NCBI GenBank assembly: GCA_020310875.1
Contig: CM035415.1
Span: forward strand, 196,650,932-196,714,931
Length of the DNA stretch: 64,000 nucleotides
Direction: 5' to 3'
Origin: Ceratopteris richardii
Lineage: Eukaryota > Streptophyta > Polypodiopsida > Polypodiales > Pteridaceae
Position 1 is the first letter of the stretch. Each line of letters starts with the position of its first letter. The notes below the pieces were generated by a model. It did no database searches and was not told the origin of the DNA. It saw nothing but the letters and a program-made list of their open reading frames with translations. Below, piece by piece: positions 21,806 to 34,760 of this stretch. The position numbers were made by a program, and so were the translations under genes.

Positions 21806-24800
21806 AAAAAAAGTGATTCAGAGATGTCTTTTAACATGGAATGACTAGCAAGAAGTGCAACCACAGCCTATCTATAGACAACTAGAAGGTCCATATAAGA
21901 TGTAGTTGGAGTAGATTAGGACCAACCGATGAGGTGCATGCATCTATGAGGATGGTTTGAGGCGATCAGTTATCCAACTCAAAAATCCTGATCAACCCTT
22001 TGGACTTGAACATGTAGTGGTTAAATTCAAAGAGGGTTCATATATTGATAAGCAAGGAACCTTCTATGTGGTTGCCAACTTACCAGATAGAATATATGAG
22101 TTTGGAAATTTCATTCCCTAGAATGAGATAGGAGACCTAGAGCAAGGAGACCGAGGACAAGAATCCAAGACTCCTTGAGGCAAGTCTACCTTGAAAAGAG
22201 TGATTACTCCAGAGTGGGTCCCCCAAGACAACAAAAGCATCGAAATCTTCTTGAATAGAGAAACAACTTGATGCTTTATGGAGGTTCAAGTCACATCAAC
22301 TCAGTGAAATAGGCAGAGTCATTGTTTACGAGTTCAAGGATCCAAAAATACCATAAAATTTGTCTATCTAGACAACACATCAGAGAGAATGTTCTTGGTA
22401 ACAAAACATGGTAAGCATGCACACTCTTGGAAGGGCAAATTGATTTTCCCTCTACCAAGATCTAATGTTTCCCATGGCCACCAAGGAGCAAGATCATCCA
22501 AGACTCATGAATCCCAGAGAGAAAGAGTTAGAGAGAGACATGAAATGAGCTTTACAAACCCCATGGGAAGAGAGCGGTCAGAAATAGATGTAGAAAGAAC
22601 AGATCAAGAGAGACACATGAATTTGAGACATCAAAGGGGCACGAATGAGTTTCCCCTGCTACTGCCTAGAGAACATCCCAGAGTCTTGAGGCCAACCTTA
22701 TTGGTCTAATCCATGAAGAATTACTTCGATGGCATTGGAGAACCATACGATCATGTAGGAGATTTTAGACAACTGTTGAGAGTTAAACAAGTCAAGGACT
22801 TGTTCACTCAGTACAATGCCTTTGGGCTAACTCTCAAAGACAATGCCTTAACATGGTTTCAACCACTAGATCAAGTTCAATTCAAGAATATAGACTAGTT
22901 GCTAGAAGCATTCACTACTGAGTTCTCCAAAAGTGGCATCAAACACAATACTTCCTCATTGATACATAACTTCACCCCAAGAAACTGTTCAACTTGTAGG
23001 AAGACGGTTTAGACAATACCTAGAGAGATGCCATGTGCCAAAGTTGCCCACACCTGCTAAACAAGTGGCTTTATTCCTAAATGGTTTGTTAAGTACCAAA
23101 TTGAGATGCTATGTGTACTTGAAGGACCCTAGATCCATAAACGAGTGTGTATGCATGTGCATAGATATTGAGGATAATCTAGGGGAGGAATTAGAGCTTT
23201 CAAAGATCTAGCCTCACTTCCAAACCAGCTACATCTATAGAGGAACTTGCAGAGAAGGTAGCTCAGAATTAAGGAGTCTCTAGCAAATAGATACCTAAAT
23301 TTGCCCCAGTGAAACAATTCTATACCTGTGGAGGAGACCATATGGCTAATGTGTGCCCAATAAATGACTCAACCCCAAGTGAACCCTAATAGCCAATACT
23401 TCACAATAGAAAGAAGGTATACTAATCACACCATGCAAGATTTCCCATACAATAAGCAAGTGGTTAATATCCACAACCATATCCACAATAGGGGAGATCC
23501 CAAAACTAGTACCCATCGTAGCAATATGTTAGGCCCCAGCAACCCTTGCAGCCACCCTATCAAGCTCAACGAAGGCCTCAACCAGTGTTAGTTCAGCAAC
23601 CCCCACCTCTGCCCAATGTGATCCTAGTAAAGTATGTAACCACTCAAGAAAATCTGAATCGGGCCTTAGTGCCAACATCACCATTGATTTCAGAAAGTGA
23701 CCCGAATGATCACAATTTTGACTCAAATTATATCGATAGTCTCTGTTATGCAATCACTTGAGCATAACAAGACATACTATTACAAAGACCCTAACAAACC
23801 TAGTTGGGAGCTATAATATGCTAATGTCCTGTACGCAAATCCTAACCATAGGCCCCAACCTAGACAAATAAGACCCCGAGCTCCTAGAGGACCATGCTAT
23901 AGATGTCAAGGAGATCATTTCATTTGTGATTGTCCCATACCTGCACCTATGCAACCCAAGCAATGATGATTCAAGGTTTTTTGTCTAGATTGTGGGAAGG
24001 AGCACATGTTATGAGACTCTGCTAAGAACCCCAACAATGTACCGAAGATCACCCGTATTAATCTCATTGGGTTAGTAGTGGATTCTACTAAAAGTGTAAC
24101 TTCCATTGCCCTAGTGCAAGTGGTCACTAGAGCTCAGGCAATACAACAGAACCAAGGCTTAGTGAAGGAAAAGAGTGCTAAGGTTAGTGAGGTCGAGAGC
24201 CTAACCAAGAAGAGGAAAAGATCTTGGAAAGAAAGTCATGAGCGAATGAAAAGACAATGGTCAAAGAAAATGAATGAACTCGAGGAAAGCTAAAGAGAAA
24301 GGAAAGCCAAGATAATTGAAATCACATCTCAAATGCACTCTCACACATCACTACCAACACCATCCAATCAACCTCACATAACCCCACCACCACCACCACC
24401 TAGAGTAGGATCACTCTTAGTAGACCCCACTCCAGAGAACCTAGACATGATGATTAAAGCATATCAAGCTAGATTCCAAGAAGGGCAAGACGTAACAAAT
24501 CATGAAACGTATTACCCCAAATGTGACCTAGAGATTTAGTGAACCAAGCTTTGTGATAAGATGGTAGAATTGGCTCAAACCATGTTTGAAGTCAGTCCCC
24601 TCTTCAATAACTCTAGTTTAGCTAAGACTCAGTTGCATTTTGATGGACTATTAGAAAGATTGGAAAGGTTAGTTGAAAAATCTAGAAAGAATCCATTTCC
24701 CAAGGGAAGGACAAGGCAAGTGAAAGAATGTGCATTCCTCCCAAGGAAGCTTATGTGCCTACTTCCACTAAACCAAACACCTCTTCTTCTATGAATCAAT

Positions 24801-27800
24801 ATTCCCAAGAATTTCTACAAGAGATTCAAGAAGAGAAATGGGCAAAAGAAAGCAAAAATCCCCCTCCCATTGAACTTGTGGATGACTTACATGATCAATT
24901 CCCCACAAGATATTCCTTCCATTTATGGAGAACAAGAGGATATCTAGTCAAGTGAATGATTAGACTTCGAGACTAACTCCGTACAAGAATTGCCTTATTT
25001 CACAGGACCGTGGGAAGCAAAATCCACTTGTATGAGAGCACCCAATTCATGGTAAGAAACAAAAACTTAGTCATACCTAGGAATACAGAACACTAAAGTG
25101 CATTGCAATCTCACTTTAGAGGAGCTACTCAAGGTTAAACTAGAAATGTGGAAACATGTAGCCAATCAAGTGCGAGAAGTAGTTAAAAACCCATTCCTAG
25201 GTAGGATCATATAGAACCGTGCCAGAAATACCCCTGCACAAGATATGAGACATGAGCGAAGGAGAAGAAGGGAACACCCATCTTCCTATCACTCATCAAT
25301 GTTACACAACCAAGGCTATTTTAGACTTAGGCACAAGAGTTGCAATTGCTACCACTTCTTTATGGAAGTGCTGGGGCAAACCAACACTTAGGCCAACAAG
25401 AATGAAACTACAAATGGCCGATGGTCACATAGAGAGACCTTTAGGACTACTCGAAGGGATAACTCTCACTACTTGTGGTGTAGAGTTTGAGCATACTTTT
25501 TCCATATGTGACTTTAGTAAAAACCAAGCCTATGAGATGATTTTGGGAAGACCATTCATGAGACATTTGCCAGTAGTAAAGGATTGGGGAACCAATTCAT
25601 TGTATTTGCAACACTCTGTGTCACAACTAAACTCCATCTCAAGGACTAATCTCATAGAGATGTGCCCCAAATATAGTGGAATCCCATCCACAGAGCCACA
25701 GAAGATACACAATCAGTACATTCCATACGATTAGGATCTTCTTGGATGCATGAAGACACTCAATTGAGGATCTGCAAAGTTTCTAAAGAAGAAGAGAAAA
25801 GAGAGAATGTTAGAGAGGTAGGTGCAAAGGAAACTCATAGATAAAGTCAAGACCCAGCCCATGCACTTGTAGTATTCCTAGACGAAGAGTTTGAACCTCA
25901 TGGTTGGGCAGAAATCCTAGCAACAGTGGATGTATCCATCAATCAAGAACAATGAACACCACACTATGATGAAGATGGCTATGACATTTCAGTTTTCACC
26001 ATAGAACCACTCATGTGTGATTTAGTGGTTCAGGAATGTGAGCATAGCACTAATGTACTTGAAGAAGGAACTGAATCAGACCTAGAATCAATCATTATGG
26101 CTTTTTGTGCATCAGAAGAGGAATACTTGGACAAAGTAGAAGCTCAACGAGAAGAACTTACAAATGATGTGAGGCTAGCCACACAAGTAACCACAAAAAG
26201 TGAAGGCAAGAAATGAAAGAAGAGAGATCTCCCACTAGAAGACGAAGAATCTTTATTTGAGGTCCATGAACATTTTAAGAAGCATGAGATAGAGGATAGA
26301 AAAGTCATGATAAGGATGCCTAAATGTGAAGCATTAGCAAGAGAGGCCTATGATAACAAAGAGAAAACTAAGAAAATCATTGTGACCATAGAGGAATGCG
26401 AGGAATGATGTACATACATAGGACATAAACTTACTGAGGAAGAAGAAAAGGAATTGATTGAAGTGCTGAGAGAATACAAAGATGTGTTTGCATGGAGTTA
26501 TAAGGACTTAAAAGGAGTAGGCCCCTAACATATGCTCACATATGATTCCCATGCCCTCAAAATCCAAACCCTCTAAGCAAAATCCATACACATATAATGA
26601 CAGTGATGCTACCAAGATCAAGGAAGAGATAGATCGATTGATAGAAGCCGGATTTATCTATGAGGTTGAGCACACTGAGTGGGTTTCCGCCCTTGTAGTG
26701 GTGCCCAAGAAGAATGGCAAGTTACGAGTTTGCATTAACTTGAAGAAAGTTAATGTAGCCACTATTAGAGATAGTTATTCGCGTCCTATCACTGAGCATC
26801 TATTAGAAAGAATGGCAGACAAGGAAGTATACAACTTCCTTGATGGGTTCTCTCACTATAATCAAGCGGCCATTGCCCTAGAATACTAGCACAAGACGGC
26901 TTTTGCCACAAATGGGGCATATTCGCATTTTGGGTAATGCCATTTGGGATTACTAATGAGGCAGCTACCTTTCAGAGGCTGATATGTCATGTATTTAAAG
27001 AATTCTTGCATAAAAACTTGGAAGTTTATGTTGATGATCTATGTGCTCCTTCCAACATTAGACAAACACATATACCTAAGCTCAGAAAAATCTTTGATAA
27101 ATGTAGAGAATATGAGGTCTATTTGAACCTAGAAAAGTGTGTTTTTATGGTCATGCAAGGCAAGATTCTAGCAGAGATATTGTCAAAGAATGGCATATCC
27201 ATAGATGAGGATAAATTTAGAGCTATTCTAGAGCTACCTAGGCCAAAGAATGTCAAGGAGGTACAATCTTTCATGGGACAATACAATTGTTATCGGCATT
27301 TCATTCATATGTATGAAATCATTGCAAAGCCTATGTACTCCCTTCTAACTAACTTTGAGTGGACAAAAGAATATGAAAACTCCTTTAATGAGTGTAAGTG
27401 ATGATTATATTCAATACCAATCTTGACTACACCAGATTGGAGCAAGCCATTTCATGTTCATGTGGACACATCCAATTATGCAATTTGGTGTGTACTAGCA
27501 CAACCTAGTGGTGAAGGTAATATGGATCTTTCCATTGCTTATGCCAGTAGACAATTGAATGTAGTTGAATGAAATTATACCACAACCAAGTGAGAAGGAT
27601 TAGGCATGGTGTATGCGATTAAAAAGTTTAGACATTATTTGCTTGCAGATAAGTTCAAAATTTTTATAGGCCATCAAGCACTATTATATCCAGTGGAAAA
27701 CCTTGCAATGCTAGTAGATTAGTAAGATGATTCCTCTTACTAATGGAATATGACTTTGAATTTGTGGTTAGGAAAGGTAGGACACACCTAAGAGTGGATC

Positions 27801-28634
27801 ACCTTTCTAGAATAACTCTAGGAGAGTCCCCTCAAGGAGTGTCGAATGATCTTCCTAATGCCTATTTGTTTAATCTATAAGTAGTACCTGACTGGACTAA
27901 AACTATAGTGCATATTCTCATCTTTGGACCTAAACACCCTATATTGAAAGCCAAGGAAAAAGAAGTAGTAAGGTCCTAAAAATATCACATCATGGAAGGT
28001 AGCATGTATAAACACACTCATCAAGGCATACTAGCTTGACGTGTAAATGAAGATGAGCATGCAAAGTGGTTGCAATCAGCACATGTAGGTGCACTTCAAC
28101 AACATCACTCCAAACATAGAACCTTAAAAACTCTGCAAAGGTTGGGGATATATTGGCCAACTATGGAAGCGGATGTCCATAAGTTATGCAAGGAATGCCA
28201 AATCTATGCTACTAGACCATAAGTGGAACATGCCACTCTATATCGTGTCTCTAGTAACAGATCGGAGAAAAAGTTTCATAGCCTTTTTGAGGATGAAGAC
28301 ATTACCTCAAGAAATGACATGGGCTAGACAAAAGAGCTTAGAACAGGAAGCATCAGATTATTCACTCATTGGAGAAAATTTATACAAGCGTGGAAGAGAC
28401 GGATACCTAAGATTGTGTGTCCATTAGAGTGAATATATCAAGATCTAGAGACTACTCACCAAGGTGTAGCAGAAGGACACATTGGACCAGACCATGTGAT
28501 CAAAGTCATTTTATTTGCAGGTCTTTGGTGGCCAAATTCACATGGATGCACATACCTATGTGAAGAGGTGTGATATTTGTGAGCGAACTCAGTACCAGAT
28601 ATGTAAGGATGAGATGCCTTTGAAACGTACGATG
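21806..28634 (+). mobile_element. Ty3/gypsy element G1+, left part, plus strand
   Basis: A gypsy element with leader and gag N-part, gag core, zinc-knuckle region, protease, reverse transcriptase, RNase H and the H2C2 zinc finger of integrase, in gypsy order (integrase last). Its integrase region is interrupted by copia element C, and gypsy sequence resumes at 53634. No LTR was found at the left end, which abuts the copia LTR fragment. A minus-strand copy of the same family occupies 37960-41915 and 50405-51600. It is heavily broken (more than ten breaks) and therefore old, but cannot be dated without LTRs. Confidence 0.85.
21860..28634 (+). pseudogene. G1+ gag-pol remnant
   Basis: Parts in order: an N-terminal module (GACIYEDGL, DQPFGLEHVVVKF) about 21.87-22.18 kb; gag core (NYFDGIGEPYDHVGDFRQLL, LTWFQPLDQ) about 22.7-23.0 kb; a Cys-His zinc region (CYRCQGDH) near 23.9 kb; a lysine-rich linker near 24.2 kb; retropepsin-like protease 25.25-25.75 kb with EMILGRPFMR; reverse transcriptase 26.54-27.4 kb with VVVPKKNGKLRVCI and YVDD; RNase H 27.4-27.85 kb ending in a VDHLSR-like motif; and the H2C2 zinc finger 28.1-28.6 kb. 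No chromodomain is visible. This is a fossil with many breaks. Family membership is secure from motif order and the similarity to the minus-strand copy. Confidence 0.82.
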
Positions 28635-29348
28635 TAAACTTCAACCAATTTTGGAAGACAAGTACCAAACTGTCAAGACTTTAGCTAATTGTGAAGAAAG
28701 TCATTTCACAGGAAAGTCTGCTGCACATTACTCACTCATTAACTAATCAATTGTGTAAAGTTTCTGATGAAACTTTGTAAAATGTGTCGGCTAGAGTTTA
28801 CGCACCTCCTCCAAGTTAAAACACTTCAAAAGCTTAAGTAGATTATGATAAATGATCCAAACAATCAACCTATGTCTGAAACTGCCTTCTTATCTAACAC
28901 GAAGTTCTCCCAAACTGGAACCTGTTTAAGCAAATGCTTTTAGCCATAGATGGCTTACCTTTCAACTTAGATTTTGACTCCTCATTTTTGTAAACTTTAC
29001 ACTGTGCACTGAGAACTGATCAAATATTTGACCATCGAGATTGCACCTATTTCAGAAGACACTCAACACCTCCTCACATATAGATGTTCCTACACATAAT
29101 TCTCTTAGCCTGTTTGCAATTAGGCTCTTAAACTTTAACCATAGATACATTAACTATGGAGTTAGATTTCTACAAAAGGATTTCTAATAAAATCAAACAC
29201 AGAAGGAGAAATGGAGAAAAGATCGACGCGCAATTTTTTGAACATTCTTTCTATTCAACTCATCATACATATGATGGATGATACACACAATACTCTTGAT
29301 CTATTCCTATATATCTCATATATACTTCATCTCTCTCATATATTACAA

Positions 29349-29398
<50 letters not shown>

Positions 29399-29581
29399 GA
29401 GTATTGATTTGTCATTACTTCAAGTATTTTGAAGTATTTACAAGACTAATGTACATATGTTTATAGAACTTTTCTTCTTGAACCTTCACTTAACTTCATG
29501 AAATTAGACTTCAATCTTTCCTTCATATCTTCATTTCTAAGCTTTATATAATCACCAATCGTTGATTGACTTGCTCCAACA
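28635..29581 (-). repeat. 3' LTR of copia C, partial
   Basis: Matches 52566-53633. The minus strand starts TGTTGGAGC at 29581 beside the polypurine tract. It holds a shorter (AT)n tract than its partner. Confidence 0.88.
29351..29395. repeat. (AT)n microsatellite inside the copia C 3' LTR
   Basis: About 45 bp of perfect AT repeat. The partner LTR has about 109 bp of AT plus (AC)8 at the same place, so the tract has expanded or contracted since insertion. Confidence 0.95.
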
Positions 29582-29591
29582 GCTCCCCCTC
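29582..29591 (-). other. Polypurine tract of copia C
   Basis: The minus strand reads GAGGGGGAGC just before the LTR, overlapping the end of the pol reading frame. Confidence 0.85.
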
Positions 29592-31698
29592 AATCATCAA
29601 TTGTGATTACCTGCATCTTCTTTATTCTTGCCATATCTTTAAACCTCTGCAACTTTGATCCATCCAAGCTCTTTGTCATCATATGTGCAAGTTGATCTTT
29701 TGTAGGAGTATGTATAACTTCTATTTCTTTATCAACAACCTTCTCTCTCAAAAAATGATACTGAATCTCAATATGTTTAGTTCTAGCATGGAATACAAGA
29801 TTTGCTGCCAAATATAAAGAACTCATATTGTCTCCACAAATGATAGGAGTACTCTGAATAATATCAAAACTCTTCATAAGAGTCTTTAACCATATTACTT
29901 CCTTTGCAACGTCTACCATGCCTTTGTATTTACTTCTGTAGATGATAAAGCAACTATATGTTGCTTCTTAGAGCACCATGAAATTAGCTTATCTCCCACA
30001 TAACACAAATCTCCATGTGTTGATCTTCTATCATCAGAAGTAAATCCATAGTACAAACCTTCTTTAAGTGTGTCCTTGATGTACCTAAGTACTTTTTGTC
30101 CTGCAATCCAATGTTCCTTTCTAGGATAATGCATGAATTGAGATAGAACTCCAATTGCATATGATAAGTCAGGTCTTATTAATGTAGCATAAATCAGGCT
30201 ACCCACCAAACTCTGATAAAGCTTCATATCATTGAATTCTTCTCCTCCATATCTACTCAATCTATGATTCACCTCCATTGGAGTTGGTGCTATCCTACAA
30301 TCTTCCATTTTAAATTTGGTTAGAAAATTTTTCAGATACCTTTCTTGAGTTACATATACTCCATGTTGAGTATATGAAATCTCCATTCCCAGAAAGAATG
30401 ACAAATTTCCATTACTGATTTTGAATTCTTTCTCCATTTGCTTCTTAATCATGTGTATACCTTTGTCATCTGTTCCTGTAAGTATTATGTCATCAACATA
30501 AATACAAACATAAATAAATCCATCCTCACTTGCTTTGACCAGCAAGCTACTATTTGCCTTTGATGCTTGAAATCCAAGTTCCTTCAAGAACTTTACAAGC
30601 CTATAGTTCCATGCCCTTGGGGCTTGCTTCAACCCATACAAAGCTCTCTTGAGTTTACACACATGATTTGGATACACTTGATCTTTGAAACCATCTGGTT
30701 GTTCCATGTAGACTTCATATGAAATATAACCATTCAAAAATGCATTCTTCACATCTAATTGAGATAATTTCCAACCTTTGCAAGCAGCAATTGCTACGAG
30801 AATCCTTATGGTTTTCATCTTTGCAACAGGACTATAAGTTTCATCATAGTCCACACCATATGTCTATGCATATCCCTTTACAACAAGCCTGGATTTGTAC
30901 CTAGATACACTTCCATCTGCAAACCTTTTTGTTTTGTAAACCCATTTACATCCAATGATCTTCTTACTATTTGGTTTAGGAACCAAATCCCATGTCTCAT
31001 TTTCCATCAATGCATCATATTCTTCCTGCATAGCTTTTTCCCAATTCTTCTTTCCTTTGGCTTCATCATATGTAGATGGATCTTCATCTGCTTTTAACAT
31101 ATAAGCATAATCTTTAGTAGTCAAGAATGAAGTATCATAGCTATACCTTGTAGGTTGCCATTTGTGCCTAGATGACCTTCTGAGTTCTCCACTTCTTGAA
31201 GTTTCTGGTTCATCATATTCTGGATCAAACCTTGGCCTTTCTTCTACTTCAACTTGTCCTTCATTACTCTCTTCTTCATCACATATTTGAACTCTTGATT
31301 TACCTTTCTTCTGATTTAAAATATCTTCATCACCTGCATGAACATTAAGTGTACGTGCATACCAAGTACCTTGCTCATCAAATGTAACATCCTTAGACAC
31401 AAGGAATTGCTTTGTGGATGGACTCCACAATCTATAACCCATCTGCTTGTCATCATAGTCAATGAACACATACTTCTCTTCTTTAGGTTCTAATTTGTGC
31501 CTTAATTGAGATGGCACATATGCATATGCCAAGCATCCAAATACTTTGCAATGATCCAAGGTAGGTCTCTTACCCCACCAAGCTTCATATGGTGTCATAC
31601 CCTGCAAAGCTTTACATGGTAACCTATTGACCAAATATGTGGCTGTGTTTACAGCCTCAGCCCACAAATAATTAGGACAATTTTTCTCCTTCATCATT
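29590..31698 (-). pseudogene. Copia C pol, integrase end through RNase H
   Basis: Visible parts, read leftward: integrase tail (NCPNYLWAEAVNTATYLVN) near 31.65 kb; the linker with charged residues 30.95-31.4 kb; reverse transcriptase 30.2-30.95 kb with YVDDIILTG near 30.5 kb; and RNase H 29.6-30.1 kb with DDRRSTHGDL and ADMS-type text. It belongs to a third copia family, distinct from A and B in sequence but with the same architecture. The right end stops where a foreign LTR begins (31699). It is a fossil with a few breaks. Confidence 0.85.
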
Positions 31699-32312
31699 TG
31701 TAGCTCAGTGATGAGTAGCATCTCCTTTAATGTCAATCCAGGAAGACGTGAGGATGGTATGAAGACCTCGAACAAGTGATGGCACAAATGTGTGAGTAAG
31801 AAGCACACCAACATGCACACACAGACACACACACATGCACACACCACAAGAACAAAGAGAGAGACAATGGAATTCTTTTACATTACTCAAAAGTTCTCTT
31901 ACAAGTTCAATCCTACAACAAGCTAACCTAAAAAATGAGCTCTCTAGCTCTATTTATAGTTTTTGACTAGTTTTTGGCCCTGTCGAGACCTAGTGTCCGA
32001 CCTAGTTAAAAATCAAGTTCCTAGGCTAATTTGGAGGCTCAAACAAGCTCAGAAAATTATGAAAATTGATAGGTAGGTACTTCTAATGCTCCTCAAGCTC
32101 AAGGACTCCTTTGCTTGCACAAAATGGAGTTACAAAAAGGTGGAATGGTATTTACAATGGTGCGGAGTGACTAAAATCACTATTTGGGAAATATTAGTTT
32201 AGGAAAAATGATGGCCTATTTGCCAGATCTTCTTTGACTACTTTGCCTGCTTGGCCCTTCTCGTTGGCTCCCTTGTCTTGTGAGTCCTTGACCGCCCTGA
32301 CCACTGCCAACA
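31699..32312 (-). repeat. 614 bp LTR (3' LTR of a minus-strand element)
   Basis: The minus strand begins TGTTGGCAGTGG at 32312, directly after a polypurine tract, and ends CTGAGCTACA at 31699, directly against copia C integrase sequence. It has a TATA-like box (31950-31958) and TG...CA ends. No second copy was found in the window, so its partner is lost or too diverged to see. It probably belongs to the accessory-ORF tract at 32.4-37.9 kb. Confidence 0.8.
31950..31958 (-). promoter_or_regulatory. TATA-like box in the 614 bp LTR
   Basis: The minus strand reads TATAAATAG, matching a plant TATA box, a bit past mid-LTR. Confidence 0.6.
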
Positions 32313-32326
32313 CTCCCCCCTCTCTC
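32313..32326 (-). other. Polypurine tract before the 614 bp LTR
   Basis: The minus strand reads GAGAGAGGGGGGAG immediately before the LTR start. It fixes the LTR boundary and the orientation. Confidence 0.85.
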
Positions 32327-33419
32327 GCATCTGTCTTCTCTGACAGACCCTTGTTGAGCGGACCGTTGGATGTAGTATTCCACCACATCTGTCGCTAGGT
32401 GATGTTCTGTTAATCTGAGTCCTTTTGCCAAGTCGGTGAGTAGGGCATCCTAGTCTACTAGCCAAGGAACCTCCGGATGTGGCATACATAGCTTCTCTGA
32501 ATGTAAAGCCTGTTCCACACAAATAACTGTAATAAATGAGATGGTCTGGGTATGAATATCTCTGAATGATATTCCCAGAACCCTGTGATAAACATTTCTT
32601 CAAACGTTTGTTTGAAACAGGCTGGTAGATACTTGATACGAGCATGCCATGCATAGACAATGTTGATGGGTGGTGTGGTGCTCATATCATAAGCGAGATC
32701 CTGGTTGCCTTCATTGAATCCGAGAGCCAAAAGGTGAGGTTCGTTGACATTTCTAAAGGTCCTAAATGTGACCAGCATGAGCTCAAATATTTTGAGGCAC
32801 ATCTGTGCCATGATATCTGGTACATTTTTTAATATGATCCCCCAATGCCGAATGGTTGAAGTCATGTATGCTACTGTGGGTTGGCCACGTGGTGGTGTCA
32901 AGTATACATAGTTTAACCATTTGGCACATCCTTTAATTGTCAAAACTGTTTTGGTGTATTTTGGCCATGATCTCTGGCGAAAGACAAGACAGTAGCATGG
33001 GTTATACTTGATGTATAAAGGCATATTATTCCAAGTGCGTACCATCTCGGGGTATGTTTCAAGTAGGCGTATCCTCCAGGTAGGTTGAAATATATTTCCA
33101 TGTGTGGCACTTGCAAGAATTTCATGTGGTGCAAATTGTGTTGCCGAGGTTGGTTCTCTTGTTGTGCGCTGCTTTATCTCCACATTATAATCTGCCATTA
33201 ATACATAGAATGGAACATACAAATCATCAGACGAGCCAATCCACCTATGATGGGAGAGGTTTCTGAAATAATCCGATTTGATGACAACTTCTTCCAATCG
33301 GGACGTAGACTATATCTATACTGCAACTCTCTCATCATGGGTTGGACCAACCTTTTCTAACTTTTGCATCCATTCAGGAGCTTCGATCTCAATTGTGTCC
33401 ATTCCGTCCTCTGTGCGCT

Positions 33420-33920
33420 AACCCCTAGGTGCAGGCATGGATACATATGGGTCTTCAAAAGTCTCCTCAACTTCAATTGGAATTATGTCCTCAGGCTCCG
33501 GCTCCACGAGGGGAGAGGGTTGACGCTCATATTGAAGAACTCTATTTTGCAGTTCTGCTAGTTGTGCTCTCAGTTCTACGACTTCTTCAGATGTATTAGT
33601 TGCGGCTGTGACTTCTTTGGGTGACTCTTGCTGAGCTGTCAGTTGCTTGAGTAGGTCATCCCGCTCTTTTTCTAAGGTGGTGTGTGCTTCCAGGAGATCG
33701 GCGTGTGTTTCCAACACGATTTGCATATTTTTCGATGGGATGGCCTTGAAGTGCTCTTGGTCGATTTCTTGCAGTGATCCCTCCATTGCTGCTTCTAGGT
33801 TTTCTTCATTCTGTTTCTGCAGCCTTTTATTCTCTTCTAATGCTGCGGACATATGTTTTCGAAGTAGTGCGAGGTTACGTCGAAGTTTGAGATTGTAGGT
33901 TATTTGGGCATGTAACATTT
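33420..33920 (-). other. Predicted coiled-coil segment of the accessory tract
   Basis: Leu and charged residues recur at heptad spacing (LRRNLALLRKHMSAALEENK; LEAHTTLEKERDDLLKQL; VVELRAQLAELQNRVLQ), separated by Gln/Glu-rich linkers. This suggests an oligomerising rod. The prediction is by eye. Confidence 0.6.
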
Positions 33921-33969
33921 CATCGAGTTGTTGTTTTTCTTTGGTATCTGACTAGGGTGGATTGGCTAC

Positions 33970-34760
33970 TAAGTAATCATGTTGTGCCTGTAAAGTGTCA
34001 TACTGTTGTTGTAGTAGTCGCTTTTCCCTCTCCAAGTTAATGAATCTCTCTTGTAATGTTTCATGGGTTCGGAACGATTCGTATGTTGAGCATCTAGATG
34101 CTGGTAATGCTGTTGTAATTGAGACATACATTGGTACAAAGTATTAAATACATTATTGACAGGAGTGGATGTTGGGAAGGTGTTGAATGCAGGAGGGTAG
34201 GAAAAAGGGAATGGGAGTGTGTATGCTGTGCTTGAGAAGGGTGAAGTTGGTGGTGGGGGAATGGGAGATTGTGGGAATATGGGGGGAGGGAGAGGTGTGG
34301 AAGTGGCTGATATGTCCATGAAGTCATATGTGGATTCAGTCGTGGGAGTGATTGTGAACATGGGAATTGTAGGTGTGGTGATGGTCGTGAAGGTGTAAAG
34401 TGGTGTGTGCAGTTGTGAATATGAACCACCAGGTAGTGTGATAGGGGGAATGGGGTTTTCAGTGGCTACAGTTAGAATTACAATGTCAGTGGTAGCATTT
34501 ACAATAGGGGTGGTGATAGGTTGTGCGGATTGTGAGGGTTGACACACAGTCTGTGCTTCGGTGTGGGAAGTGGAATTTGAGGTTGTGACAGTGGTGGTGA
34601 CAGTGATAGTCCGAGGTGAAGGTAGCGGAGTTGGAGGGGAGGGTGGTAAAGGGGGTGAAAGGGGTGCTCTTGAGGTATGGGCTTCCTCAGTGTGATGAAT
34701 GGTATGAGCTATGCCTATGGTTGTGGATGTGGTGCCCTGTGGTTCTGACACCAGGACATT
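33970..34760 (-). other. Pro/Thr/Ser-rich low-complexity segment of the accessory tract
   Basis: Strong bias to Pro, Thr and Ser (for example PPLPPSPPTPLPSPRT; TSTPLPPPIFPQSPIPPPP), likely disordered. It links the acidic part and the coiled-coil part. Confidence 0.7.

Larger units (their letters stand above)
28635..31698 (-). mobile_element. Ty1/copia element C, 3' part, minus strand
   Basis: Read leftward: end of integrase, reverse transcriptase, RNase H, polypurine tract and a partial 3' LTR. The 5' part (gag, primer site, full LTR) is at about 51600-53633. The two LTRs match each other at roughly 95% with indels. The DNA outside them is gypsy G1+ on both sides, with integrase parts resuming in order, so both pieces belong to one insertion that was later filled by other elements. 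It has several breaks. Confidence 0.85.
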
